A stretch of DNA of 64,000 nt from Telopea speciosissima (taxonomy: Eukaryota; Streptophyta; Magnoliopsida; Proteales; Proteaceae). Positions 32,105-42,546 of this stretch are shown here, piece by piece. Each line of letters begins with the position of its first letter. Position 1 is the stretch's first letter. The notes beneath the pieces are model-generated. The model did no database searches. It saw only the letters and a program-made list of their open reading frames with translations, and was not told where the DNA came from. Where the stretch lies: the NCBI RefSeq assembly GCF_018873765.1, contig NC_057918.1:60018871-60082870 (forward strand), given 5' to 3'. The position numbers and the translations under genes were made by a program.

Positions 32105-32426
32105 ATGGAGAGAGTTTTCATACTCCCTAGATAAAGGAAAGGTACATCCACCTATTCTCATAAATGTCTTGTCCTCCTATAATACGAAGTTGATAATACT
32201 CGTATCCTATTCCAAATAGTCATTATATACCATCTGAATCCAAACCCTTTGGTTCCTTGATTGTAGGTGAAGGAAACTTGGCTCCTATATCAATTTAGTC
32301 TACTTTTCGCTAAATCCATAAGACTTCTTCAATGTGAATTCCAATTTACTAAACATAAGATATAGGACAAGTTGTAGGTGACCTAGATCAATTTTGTAGT
32401 CTTATACATAAAAAAAGGGATGGATC

Positions 32427-32593
32427 TTTATCCCCTCAAGTACAGTACACCTTCAAGTGCACCAAAAAGGTACATCTGACGGTGCACATGTACTTGGAGG
32501 AGTGTTTTAAACAAAATCACTTTAAGATGCACCGTCAGATGTACCGGTACCTTTTTGATGCATTTGAGATGTGTTGTACTTGAGGTGATAAAA
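32427..32593. mobile_element. MITE with about 55-bp inverted arms
   Basis: The left arm reads TTTATCCCCTCAAGTACAG and runs to GGTACATCTGACGGTGCA; the right arm is its inverse, from TGCACCGTCAGATGTACC to GTACTTGAGGTGATAAA. Arms are diverged by a few bases and a small indel. About 167 bp, non-coding. Confidence 0.85.
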
Positions 32594-32611
32594 TTTCTAA
32601 GGGATTTAAGA

Positions 32612-32805
32612 CTTGGTATTGGATCGGTCTCAACAAATACTAATACTTGACCGATGATACCAGATCAATGGTACAATAATATGAATGGCAAATTAATAAA
32701 AAAACAAAACTGTTGAAATCTTAAGGGGAAATTGCCCGATATGGGATGATACGTATTAGTTTCACCGATGACCGATATCAATACCGATACTGTGAAGTTA
32801 ATCTC
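32612..32805. repeat. GATACCGATA-type dispersed repeat, copy 3
   Basis: GGTATTGGATCGGTCTC at one end and ACCGATATCAATACCGATAC at the other, with an AT-rich centre. Non-coding. Confidence 0.5.
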
Positions 32806-32809
32806 TAGG

Positions 32810-33280
32810 GAAAACTAATGGAGATCTTAATATTGACTACTTTAAAATAGTCATATAGAGTCGAAACAGATAACCAACTATAATAACAATATTTTGTAAT
32901 AGTATTAGGTCGTAGTGAGTTTCCTAGCAACTTCCGAAGCATTTTATTGAGTGTATAGATATTGTAGAATAGAATTATTTTACCAATCCCTCCACCCTTA
33001 TTAAAAATAAAAAATAAAAACTTTCAATTCTCAAAAAGAAAAGGAGTAAGAAATTAATAATAGTTTGATAAAGATAAAAAAATATTTTTCACTTCTCAAA
33101 AGGCCATTTGGAATGTCTTGATGGTGTGCAAAATATTCTTCATCAAGTAAGTGATGATATTAAGGTAGTATATCACATCAAGACGAAAACGTGGCTCCAA
33201 CCATCTACATTAATAACGTCTCCTCATAATCCAAACCTTCTTTTTTAATGTTTTATTTTTATTATTTGAGAAAAAATGCT
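32810..33280. other. Intergenic, nothing recognised
   Basis: AT-rich sequence without a gene, repeat unit or transposon end that I can identify. Confidence 0.5.
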
Positions 33281-33450
33281 ACTTGATCGCATGCAACATG
33301 TGGTCCCTACGCTTAGACACAGAGTTGTGTGAAATAACAATCATGTCCCCATGGAAAAATAGAAATCTCAAAGGATGTGGTGGTCATTTTATGAGGGCCT
33401 TGTGTCTGGACTTAGGGGCCGTGCACCACACACCACGAGGTAGCATCCTC
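33281..33450. repeat. Diverged MITE family 1 relative
   Basis: Shares the layout of family 1 (ACGCTTAGACACAGAGTTGTG, then GGTGGTCATTTTATGAGGGCC and TTGTGTCTGGAC) but the ends are altered. It lies next to the clearer copy at 33,482. Confidence 0.5.
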
Positions 33451-33481
33451 TTTTCCTTTTTTTAATTTTTTTAGGGCTGAT

Positions 33482-33603
33482 GGTCTCTGTGCCGCAACGC
33501 AGCCTGCACCCAGACACATGGGTTTTGCATTCAAGGGGACAGGGTGATCATTTCACCCACTCCCATGTGTCTAGACGCAGCCTGTGTCCCGGGCACATAG
33601 AAC
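33482..33603. mobile_element. MITE family 1 copy
   Basis: Ends GGTCTCTGTGCCG and CGGGCACATAGAAC are inverted. Inside are GCAGCCTGCACCCAGACACATGG and its mirrored CCATGTGTCTAGACGCAGCCTG. About 122 bp, non-coding. Confidence 0.8.
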
Positions 33604-34064
33604 ATTTGACCATTTTATTATTAACTTAAAGAGAGGGATTGAAAGAGCCGTTGAAAGTAGTGTAGAAATATGTTATTGGAATGGAATTAATATCCCAATG
33701 TAACATCTCAGCGCCAGCCATATATTTGGTGAGATTCAATGGGATACGCTTACAAAAAGGGAAAATGAAATGTACTGAAATCACATTTATTTTTATTAAT
33801 GAAGAAGGGAATAAAATACGAGAGATCACTTTGTGTAGTGAGTAGTGGCACAAGGGGAAGTCTACTTATCTAACTGTCTATCTACACTGTGAGAATAAAA
33901 TACGTACATTTGAATCCGACCTAATAATCCACTTAATATAAGAAAAGTTTACATATTCTCTCTCTTATTCCTTTCCATTATATATACTAGACCATGGTCA
34001 TGTATAAATTATACATGGGCAGATGAATATTCTTTATTGGAGGTAGTGGGAAAATTATCTCCTG

Positions 34065-34206
34065 CGATTCTCTGTCTGGTACAGTTCCCTAGTGCTTCTA
34101 ATAAGAGGGGGTGGACCCTATCCGGGCAGTGTGTTCGAACAAGGGTGGAATGGTCATTTAACCCCCTTGTTAGGGAATCGTAGGAACTGTACCAGGCAGG
34201 GAACCG
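34065..34206. mobile_element. MITE family 2 copy
   Basis: The 24-base end starting CGATTCTCTGTCTGG is the near-inverse of the end finishing GGCAGGGAACCG, both reaching GTACAGTTCC/GGAACTGTAC. Length 142 bp. A second member is at 38,373-38,517. Confidence 0.85.
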
Positions 34207-34770
34207 TAGGTGATAAAGATCCGGAAGTATTGTTTGAGACCGAGGATGTGGAACTTACCTCCACCATTGGGACCGAGGTTTGTCATATCTGTCCAATCCA
34301 TGGTGCTTGAAACACTGGAAGTAGTGCTTCTAGTTTTTGGGATTTCATCTCTTGTATGTTATCAGAGATGGATAGAGAATTGAGTGATTGAATTGGATTC
34401 ACTTGCCCAAAACTAGGGATCCCTTCCCCTTTATTTTCTCTTGGACTATCTCTCATCCATTGGAATGGTTTGGGCAAACCTTTCCAAAAAATAGATATTT
34501 AATTGAAATTTAGGGCAAAATTGTCCAATATGGTCTAATAAGAGCGATACATATCAGCATCATTATCGATTTCGGTCAAGACTGATATAGGTCCCGATAA
34601 CAATTTTTATAACCATGCTTCTCATTGGTCAAGTTTCAGTCGATTACGAGTATGTAATTGGGATCACAACATGGTTCAAACTTGTACCAATTTACCAAAG
34701 ATGCTTTATACCTTATGATACGGCTAAAATGATCAAGCCAATCATGGTGTGCCACGTGGACCTCTTCTGA
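34207..34770. other. Intergenic with dispersed repeat copy 4
   Basis: A fourth GATACCGATA-type relic lies at about 34,500-34,620 (ATTATCGATTTCGGTC, GATATAGGTCCCGATA). No gene recognised. Confidence 0.4.
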
Positions 34771-35296
34771 TAGGTTGTAATCCCCCAGAATAGAAACTGG
34801 CCCTAAATCAGACACTTACTAATTGTGTCCTATGCGGAATAAGATAACCGGTTCCATAGTATCTCTACAGCGTAAGAAGGCTCGATGCACCAGGGATTCA
34901 GTCCCCAAATAGGCAAAGATATAAAATAAAAGACAGTCTCCTGGAAAGTATATTTAGCTGTATCCCCAGTTGGCAGATCTACAAAAGTAACTAAAATGAC
35001 TCTAGAGAGGAGCGGAGTGGACTCCAGTGGGGACTCTCCGATGCTTAAGTCAGTTTTTTTTTGCTACAATGAAGAATTGTAGAGTGAATTCACACAACAT
35101 AAAGTTAGATCCATTCCTGCTTGAGTGAGGCTCTATTTATAGTGAAGTACCTTGTATTGTATGGCGGTGGTGAGAGTCTCTCTTTGGTTCATCGTCGTGC
35201 CCAAGTTGGTAGTTTCCTATTGGGAGACAGAATAGATGTGGAGAATCCTTCTTGTGTTAAACTTCTATATTCAGAGGTCGGAGATGAATTACAATG
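34771..35296. other. LTR-like sequence next to a Gypsy relic
   Basis: The phrase GGGGACTCTCCGATGCTTAA at about 35,028 also occurs, with one change, in the 3' LTR of the Gypsy element at about 41,836. The stretch leads directly into Gypsy RNase H coding sequence. It is probably LTR or other Tat-element sequence, but ends are not defined. Confidence 0.4.
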
Positions 35297-35545
35297 ATAT
35301 CTAGTTGTATCCCCAGTTGCTATTAGTGTTGTAATAGTCAGAGAAGAGGGGAAGATCCAACAACCAATAATCTACATTAGTAAGGTACTATTGGATGCAA
35401 AAACAAGGTACAAGACTATAAAAAAGTTCGCATATGCCCTAGTAATCGCAACTCAGAAGCTCAAGCCATACTTTAAAGTTCATACTATACAGGTTCTCAC
35501 CAACCAGCCCCTGTAGAGTACATTGTAGAATTGATCAAACCATTA
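35297..35545 (+). pseudogene. Tat-like Gypsy RNase H relic
   Basis: The plus strand reads LVVSPVAISVVIVREEGKIQ, QPIIYISKVLLDAKTRYKT and then KPYFKVHTIQVLTNQPL before stops. This is the first RNase H of a Ty3/Gypsy element of the Tat type, with IYYVS and VLTDQPL counterparts. No other domain survives; the sequence runs into a tandem-repeat region. Confidence 0.8.
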
Positions 35546-36700
35546 ATCCTCTTGACCTCACTATACTCGTGTGTAGTTTGATCCCTCTTTGAATATTTTG
35601 ATCTCTATCGTACTCGTGCATGGATTGATCAATCATTTGATTTTTCTAAGTGCATGTACAGATTGATCAAACCATTAATCCTCCTAATCCTCCCTATACT
35701 CGTGTATAGTTTGGTCACCCTCTGAATCTTTTGATCCTTGCTATACTCACGTATAATTTGATCTCCCTATGGATCGTTGAATCCTTGTACTCGCGTACAA
35801 GATTGATCAAACCATTAATCCATTTGATCCTCACTATACTCGTGTATAGTTTGATCCCTCTTTTAATCTTTTGGTCTCCATTGTACTCATGCATGGATTG
35901 ATCAATCATTTGATTTTTCTGATCTCTGTTGTACTCATGCAAAAAATTGATCAAATAATTAATCCTCATTATACTCATGTATAGTTTGATCACCCTCTGA
36001 ATCTTTTGATCTCCGCTATACCCGTGTATAGTTTGATTATCTTTTAACTCTCTTGGTCAGTCTGTACTCGTGTACAATTTGATCAGTTCATTATTATCAG
36101 CTTTGCATACATCTTGAGCATTTGATCATTGTCAAACTTTTCAAAACCCTTTTGATCACTACCATACTCGTGTACGGTTTGGTCACTACGATCTCCAGGT
36201 CATTACCGAACTCGTGTACGGTCTGGTCACCATAATCTCTTGATCACTAATTTACCCATGTATAGTTTGATCATCCGAATCATTGTTGCATCTGATCACT
36301 ACCAGATTCATAAATGGTCTGATCACCATAATCTCTTGATCACTTTTGCACTCATGTACAGTTTGATCATCTAAATCACTATGATCTCCAAGTCACAACC
36401 GGACTCGTGTACGGTCTGATCACCATAATCTCTTAATCACTTCTACACCTATGTACAATTTAATCATCCAAATCATTATTGCATTTGATCACTATCGGAC
36501 TCATGTACAGTCTAATAACCATAATCTCGTGATCACTTCTGCACTTGCTTACAATTTAGTCAACCAAGTCATTGCTACATTCAATCACTACTGGACTCGT
36601 GTACAAATTGATCACCATGATCTCTTGATCTCATGATCAGTTCTGCAGTCGCATGTAGTTTTACCATCCAACCATTGTCAAACTCATGTATGGCTCATTC
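35546..36700. repeat. Irregular minisatellite, TACTCGTGTA...TTTGATCA units
   Basis: Around twenty diverged repeats of a core like TACTCGTGTACGGTTTGATC, spaced roughly 45-60 bp apart, many ending in ATCTCTTGATCACT. Early units carry TATAGTTTGATCCC and later ones ACGGTCTGATCACC, so the array has internal subtypes. It directly follows a Gypsy RNase H relic. Confidence 0.85.
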
Positions 36701-36759
36701 CCCAGCAAAGTAATTCAGGTGAGACATGTCACTCACTAAAAACATAGATCATTGATCAA

Positions 36760-37165
36760 TCGTCCAAATTGAATAAAACCATATCATTGTCTTGGATTGA
36801 CCAAATGATGTCTTTCTACATACCATTATCAACCGAAGGGTGTCGTTCTGCAAATCCTCCAAATCAGAAAAGACCATGTCATTCTCTTGGATCAATCGAA
36901 GGATGTAAATCCACAAATCGGCCAAAAGTATATAATTTTCTTGGATTGACCGAAGGGTGTCTTTCCATATACCGTTATTGACCGAAGGGTGTCATTCCAT
37001 AAATCGTCCAAATCGGACGATTGTCTTGAATTGACCAACGGGTGTCTTTCCACATACCATTTTCTTAGATTGACTGAAGGATTTTTTCCACATGCCATTA
37101 TCGATTGAAGGGTATCGTTCCGCAAATCGTATAAATCGGGCAAAACCATGTCATTGTCTTGCATG
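36760..37165. repeat. Second irregular repeat, GACCGAAGGGTGTC units
   Basis: About seven imperfect copies of TTGACCGAAGGGTGTCTTTCC or GTCGTTCCGCAAATC, alternating with TCATTGTCTTGGATTGACC. It follows the previous array after a short gap and may be part of the same element. No real protein is indicated by the frames here. Confidence 0.8.
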
Positions 37166-37610
37166 CATTTTTTTTTATAGTCCAAGTAGTGGAACTTTGA
37201 ACAAAGTGTCTATAAAAGTTTACTCCCATCCTACTATCAATGGGGTTTGATTGAGCATCCATACATTATCGATGTGCCCTTTACTTTTCCTAGTTCTTTT
37301 CTTAACAGAATTGCTTCTTGTACAAAAAAATAAAAATAAAAATAAAAAAAACCATTGTTCTTTTAAATTTTTAGTAGTTATTAGTGTCACAACAATTTGT
37401 AATGTTTTTGAAAGTTAGAAAACATATCTGGATAGTCTATTTGTATGATTTTTCCTATCCAAAATTGCTTGTTCTTGCCCAAAGTTAGAAGAGTAAATGA
37501 TAATGGTTAGAGTACTGCTACAAATGCATAGACATACATGAAATATTTGATTGAATTAAACTCTAAAATTTGACATGTGGCCAATGTAGACTATGTACTC
37601 AAATCCTAAT
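37166..37610. other. Intergenic, nothing recognised
   Basis: AT-rich with an A-rich run at about 37,325-37,350. No gene or element identified. Confidence 0.5.
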
Positions 37611-37612
37611 CG

Positions 37613-37948
37613 ACATATCATATATCCATGTGACAAAAAAGATGCCTTATATGAAGTTACACATACTCATAAATCTATGAGACAATATTCTCCCATCCTC
37701 CCGAATGCAGGGAATGTTCACATAAGTGAACAACTCACAGCCGTTCAGATGGAATCCACTCTGTAGGAATGTTCCATGTAAATGACTGTGAGTCTAAACA
37801 TACGTGAACATTCACCCCACTACTCTTTCGCTTTGAAACAATCTTCTCCCTAATCATAATGAAGATATCATCTATCCATGTGGCAAATATGTTGCCTTGT
37901 GAGAGATTACACACAATCATATATATTTGACACAATATCCTCCCTCTT
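37613..37948. repeat. 85-bp direct repeats flanking a MITE-like inverted repeat
   Basis: 37,613-37,701 and 37,866-37,948 are diverged direct copies (ATCCATGTGRCAAA ... GACACAATATYCTCCC). Between them, 37,710-37,815 has inverted ends GGGAATGTTCACATAAGTGA and the mirrored CGTGAACATTCACC, with CTCACAG and CTGTGAG inside. Confidence 0.7.
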
Positions 37949-38372
37949 CTTTTTCTTTTTAAATAAAGAAGAAATCCCGTGACAAGAACACAAAGATTAT
38001 TGAGATGATTGGTTTGCGATCCATGAAATCGAGAGTGTGTATCGCGTGGCCATTCATACTTACTAGTTAATGCTGCTTACAACTCTCGTTAATAAAACAT
38101 AATTGGATGGATTATAATTGCATGTGAAACACCCGACATTCTTTATTTTCTCCGGCGAATCAAATCGAAGGATGTGAGTCGCGGACGAAAATGCCAATCA
38201 GCAGCAACACAACACATCTTAGAAGTCCAATAAGCAGAGCTATCTCACAATTTACGAGGTTCTCACTTCTCAGATTTTTAAGTTATAATTTAAAGATGAG
38301 CCTCAACTAACCTAAAAGCCGGAAAGGGGCATTTTTGTCATTAACCAACCAGCCATCTATATTATATCTTTT

Positions 38373-38517
38373 CGGTTCCCTGTCTGGTACAGTTGCCCAA
38401 TTCATCTCATGAAAGTTAGAAATGACGACCTAATCCTCTATCCAAACACATTACCTGAGTGAGGTTAAGTCATCATTTTCGCCTCTAAATTAAACAGCCG
38501 TACCGGACCAGGAACCG
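38373..38517. mobile_element. MITE family 2 copy
   Basis: Inverted ends CGGTTCCCTGTCTGGTACAG and the mirrored CCGTACCGGACCAGGAACCG, 145 bp, non-coding. Matches the copy at 34,065-34,206. It lies about 0.6 kb upstream of the RIC start codon. Confidence 0.85.
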
Positions 38518-39075
38518 AGCAGAAAAAAAAATTCTACTATATACATGTAGGTTTCTTTTCCTATAGGCCATAATAACCAAATAGAAAGAAACAAACAAAC
38601 AAACAAAGCAAAACCCTTCCAGCTCTTCAACCCACATTGATTTGACCTCTTTCCTTTCCCTCAACCACTTTAAAACCTTTTCTTCCCTTCTGTTTGGTAG
38701 GTTTTCTTTGGTTCTCCACCACAACTTTTCTCTCTCTTCTCCTCTCATAATCGTCAGTTCCTTACCTATATTCTCAATCTCAATAACCAGAAGAAAATGG
38801 TGTTATATCAGTTTTACATGTTGTCTGTCTGGACAAGGATTTGTGAAGAAATGATGAAAAAGGGGGAAGAGACCTTGTTGAGGAGTGGAGTAGCAGGAGC
38901 AGAACAACTTCTCTTCTTTTAAATCTCTCAAACCTTCATTCACTACATACCCAGATTTTAACATTTTCTTTCTTCTTCTTCTCTATTGTAAAGGTATATA
39001 TCATCAATAATTTCTTCCTGTCACCCTTCTCATTAAACTAACAAACCTAAACAAACCTCCCAGAACCCATAAATC

Positions 39076-39080
<5 letters not shown>

Positions 39081-39105
<25 letters not shown>
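39081..39105. repeat. (CT)n run in the RIC 5' region
   Basis: A pyrimidine-rich CT repeat ending 36 bases before the RIC start codon, probably in its 5' leader. CT-rich leaders are common in plant genes; a TATATAT word lies at about 38,994. Confidence 0.6.
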
Positions 39106-39106
<1 letters not shown>

Positions 39107-39141
39107 GAAGGTGTTCTGTTTTGGTTTGAAATTCCACTACC

Positions 39142-41177
39142 ATGGCGACCAAGATGAAATGCTTCTATAATGGGCTCAAATACATCTCCCAGATCTTCGG
39201 TAATGTTCCTTAATTAGGCTTTTAATTAAATTAAAATTTTTTTAAGAGTTGGAACTAATGTGGGTTTATGATGTTGTTGCAGTTGTTAAGGAACGTGAGA
39301 TGGAGATTGGGCACCCAACAGATGTTAAGCATGTTGCTCATATCGGATGGGACAATCAATCTGGAAATGCACCTGGTTGGGTATGTTCTTCTTTAATTAA
39401 ACAGATTTTAATTGATTTTCTTTGGTTCTTTTCTTGAAATTTTAGAAGATTCTTATTTAATTTTATGTTTGTAGATGAACGAATTTAAGACCTCTTCGGA
39501 TTTCTCTGCTATGTCACTCGCTAGCATTGGAGGAGATACAGATCCAAGCTTCGTTCCTATTTCTTCTTGGACTTCTCTAGGTATGAGATGTCTCTGTATT
39601 TCTTTAACTTTGTTTATCAACTCATACTACATTCCGGCCGTCCGATTGGAATCCGGTGGGAATTTATTCTCAGAGATTGGAAATGTCCGGAGATTCTTTG
39701 CTGGACAAGGAGGTTTTCTTGCTGTTCCCCTTGTGAGTCGAGAGAGGAGAGACAAGCTTTTGTCTTTCTCTCTCTCACTCTCCTATGATATTGTATATTA
39801 TTCTCTAAAAAATAATTGGAATCTCTTTTTGTTTCCAAACGTGAACTCCAATTACTACTTTTGGATTTAGTCCGTGGCAGACATGGTAGGGCACTAGGGC
39901 ACGTTTGGTATGTTAATCTGTTTCACAGAAAAAAAGAGTTGTTGTAATAGATACAGTAACAGTTAAAAAAAATTAACAAACGCGTTTTGGGAGCTTAGAA
40001 TAATATCCTTAAGGGTATCAAATGGGACGGTTCCTTCCCAGTTCGGTCCCAAGAAGGTCAATCCTAGAATCGGCTTGTTTATTGAACGGTCCCAAAACTA
40101 GGATCTAGCTAGTCCCGTTTAATGACGGGATGGTTCGGTTTCGATTCTTTAATGATTCTTAACACTCAAAATCTCGAACAATCAAATATTATAAAATACC
40201 TAAGTATACAAATAAATTTTCCAAACATACAAATAATTGAATGGTCAAATGTTCTCTGTGCCGGGGGTGTAGGCTACGTCAAGACACATGGGGGTCGGTG
40301 AAATGACCAACTTGCCCCTGTAAATGGCAAGCCCGTGTGCCTGGGAACAGGCTGCTCTTTGGCACAAAGAACATCAACCCTAATTGAATATATTCCTACG
40401 CATAAAATAATCAAACATCAATTCTTAAGAATACAAATTAATTAAATACTCAACTAAACCCAAAATAATTGATAACCCTTAATTTCTCTCTAGAATTACA
40501 ATATAACTCTTATATTAGTTATAACTATTAAGTATTAACTAATCATAAATAAATAATTTAGGCATGTTAAATAGGTCCTAGCAATTCCGGTTCTAATCGA
40601 TTCTGTTTTTGGGCTTTCAGTTCTGGACCCATTAGGAAACCGTCCCAAGTTTTAGTGGGACGGTTCCTGATTACAAATCCATATTGATTATACTTATGAA
40701 AAAAGGCAGATCCAATGCACAAGGCTCCTGCCACTGTGTGGTCTGAGGATGTCTAGCTTACCCTTGGGCCTTGGCTTTTAGAGAGAGATTGGTTCTAGAC
40801 TCGAACTCATGACCACTTTGTCACAATGGAGCAACCTTATCCTGTACAAATGACTCGTAATCATTTCTATTGTAAAGGAGAATTTGTTCATTTTTTTCAA
40901 ATGGGTATTGTGTGTGACAGATTTTGATCAGTCGATGGTGAGGCAACCTTCATCAGAGATTTTCAACGACGCAGGGCAGCCGAAAGAGCTACCAAAGGGA
41001 CCAAAGAAACAAAAAGGGAAGAAGACGAAGTCGACGACTTCATCTCCCAAGTCGGTTTCCTCGCCCTCATTGAGGAGTTCAAGAGCTCCTAAACCCAAGT
41101 CTTCCTTTGCTGCAACGGTTGCTGCTACGGTAGCTGAAATGGATATTACGCCAAGTCCCAAAGCGTTAATAATCTAA
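39142..41177 (+). CDS. RIC protein: CRIB-motif ROP GTPase effector
   Basis: Four exons, 39,142-39,199, 39,283-39,380, 39,475-39,580 and 40,921-41,177, all with GT-AG introns, give 172 residues. The N-terminal [15 protein letters not shown] leads to a CRIB motif at residues 28-43 ([16 protein letters not shown], with P31, H36, H39, G41 of the consensus). An acidic, serine-rich middle follows ([11 protein letters not shown]), then a lysine-rich tail ([12 protein letters not shown]) with many serines. Plant RIC proteins bind active ROP GTPases through CRIB at the plasma membrane and steer polar growth and cytoskeleton. The MKGxxKGxKYISQIF-like start and CRIB place it nearest RIC10/RIC11-type members, but I do not assign a symbol. 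The last intron (1340 bp) holds a MITE and a SINE. No frame damage. Confidence 0.92.
40251..40372. mobile_element. MITE family 1 copy in RIC intron 3
   Basis: Ends GTTCTCTGTGCCG and GGCACAAAGAAC are inverted. Inside, AAGACACATGGGGG and CCCGTGTGCCTGGG mirror each other. 122 bp. It leaves the splice sites intact. Confidence 0.85.
40705..40849 (-). mobile_element. tRNA-derived SINE in RIC intron 3
   Basis: On the minus strand GATAAGGTTGCTCC (box A side) and GGTCATGAGTTCGAGTC (box B) precede GGGTAAGCTAGACATCC, CAGACCACACAGTGGCAGGAGCC and GTGCATTGGATCTGCC, followed by a short T run. Same family as 30,424-30,573. It is antisense to the gene. Confidence 0.85.
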
Positions 41178-41196
41178 ATCTAATAACAAAACGGAG

Positions 41197-41202
<6 letters not shown>

Positions 41203-41265
<63 letters not shown>
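41203..41265. repeat. (TA)n microsatellite after RIC
   Basis: About 60 bp of alternating AT starting 25 bases after the RIC stop codon, within or just past its 3' UTR. Confidence 0.95.
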
Positions 41266-41266
<1 letters not shown>

Positions 41267-41731
41267 AATCTACTTGTCAATGTTTGTGAACAGAAGAGCA
41301 GAAAAGAGAGCTCTCTCTTCGAAGCTTGCAAATTAAGGGCTGGTGAATTCACTCAGACAGGGGCAAAAAGGCAAGATGGTGGATAAATTTCCTTCTGTAA
41401 ATGAATGGCTCTCTCTCTCCCTTCCTTCTTGTTTGTGTATTTAGATTTCATAGAATACTTCTTTTATTCTTTTTACTTGAGAGGAATGCTGTGTATATCA
41501 TCCCCACCTCCAAAAAGAAAGAAACAATAATTGTTTCAACGTGATATCAACTACTACTACTACTACTATTAGTATTACTATTATTATACCTACTCTTAAG
41601 TATCTGCTTTTGCAAACCTTAAATGAAGTTCATGGTGACCCACCAGCATCTCAATCTCTCCGGCCATGGAATACTGTTGATGGCGAGAATAGTTTTGGAG
41701 TGCAAAAATGTTGGAGAGAATTGAAGAAATG
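41266..41731. other. RIC 3' flank
   Basis: Non-coding. A small ACT/ATT triplet run lies at 41,553-41,590. The Gypsy insertion target GTTTC begins at 41,732. The frames at 41,541 and 41,596 run into the LTR and are not genes. Confidence 0.5.
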
Positions 41732-41736
41732 GTTTC

Positions 41737-42249
41737 TGTTGCGTCAAGAAATCTCCACATGCTATCCTGCTGTGCTATAATCTGTATAGTTGAACAGAGT
41801 AAACGCCAGAGAGTTGGTTTGTACGTACCAACGGGGGACTCTCCGATGCCTAAGTCAGATCTCTCTAAGCAACAATTAAGAATAATCAAGATGTCTTTGT
41901 ATATGGTTATACTTGTGTATATAGTGTTCGTGGGAGATAGAGGCGGTGGAGGAGAGAGTCCAGCATGGTAGGTCTTATCTTTGGTAAGAGTATCACTGGT
42001 AGAGTCTCTTTAGAAGTGTGATCTCTGATTCATAGGGATCGTGAGCGCTTCTCTAATAGTTTCCTTATAGGAGTAGGGTGGCATAAGGAAAGATTAATCT
42101 ATGTCTACGTGGCGTGTTGCGTCGTTTTTTAGTAGGTTCCTTATGGGAACAAGTCATGGAAGTGATCCGCTGAGTCTTTGACCGTCATGGGGCTGCAATG
42201 CTCTAACATGTCGTGCAATCTAATTGGATGGTTATATTTGGGTATAACA
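41737..42249 (-). repeat. 3' LTR of the Gypsy element
   Basis: 513 bp, TGTTATACCCAAATATAACC... to ...GACGCAACA on the minus strand, with TG/CA ends. A purine-rich tract GAGTGGGGGGATTA lies just before it (42,250-42,263). The outer 155 bp match the 5' LTR remnant at 50,451-50,606. Confidence 0.85.
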
Positions 42250-42371
42250 TAATCCCCCCACTCTGTCAAAACCAATAGGGTTTGTCGGAGTAAGCATGTG
42301 AGGCATCGTCTTCAACATCTTTGGCCGAACGACTTTGCTACTATCGCTTTCGGTCGAGTGAATTTGTCTTC

Positions 42372-42546
42372 AACACTCTCGGCCGTGTGGTTTTGGCAAC
42401 ACTCTCGACCGAGTGGCTTTGTCAGCACCCTTGACCGAGTGGCTTTGCCAACACTCTCAATCGAGTGGCTTTAGCCAACACTCTCGACCGAGTGGCTTTG
42501 TCAGCACTCTCGACCAAATGGCTTTGTTAGCACTCTCGACCACAAG
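42372..42546. repeat. 26-bp minisatellite in the Gypsy 3' region
   Basis: Nearly seven units of AACACTCTCGACCGAGTGG + CTTTGTC, including variants with AATCGAGTGG and ACCAAATGG. It lies about 120 bp from the 3' LTR. Tandem repeats at this place are known in Tat-type elements and can seed satellites. Confidence 0.9.

Noticed and set aside
35546-36700. CRISPR-like or satellite centromere array
   Set aside because: Spacing and unit sequence are too irregular and the array too short; it fits a transposon-derived minisatellite.
40928-41161. Minus-strand 77-codon frame
   Set aside because: Shadow of RIC exon 4.
42372-42546. CRISPR-like repeat array
   Set aside because: Units are contiguous tandem repeats without unique spacers, in a plant retrotransposon.
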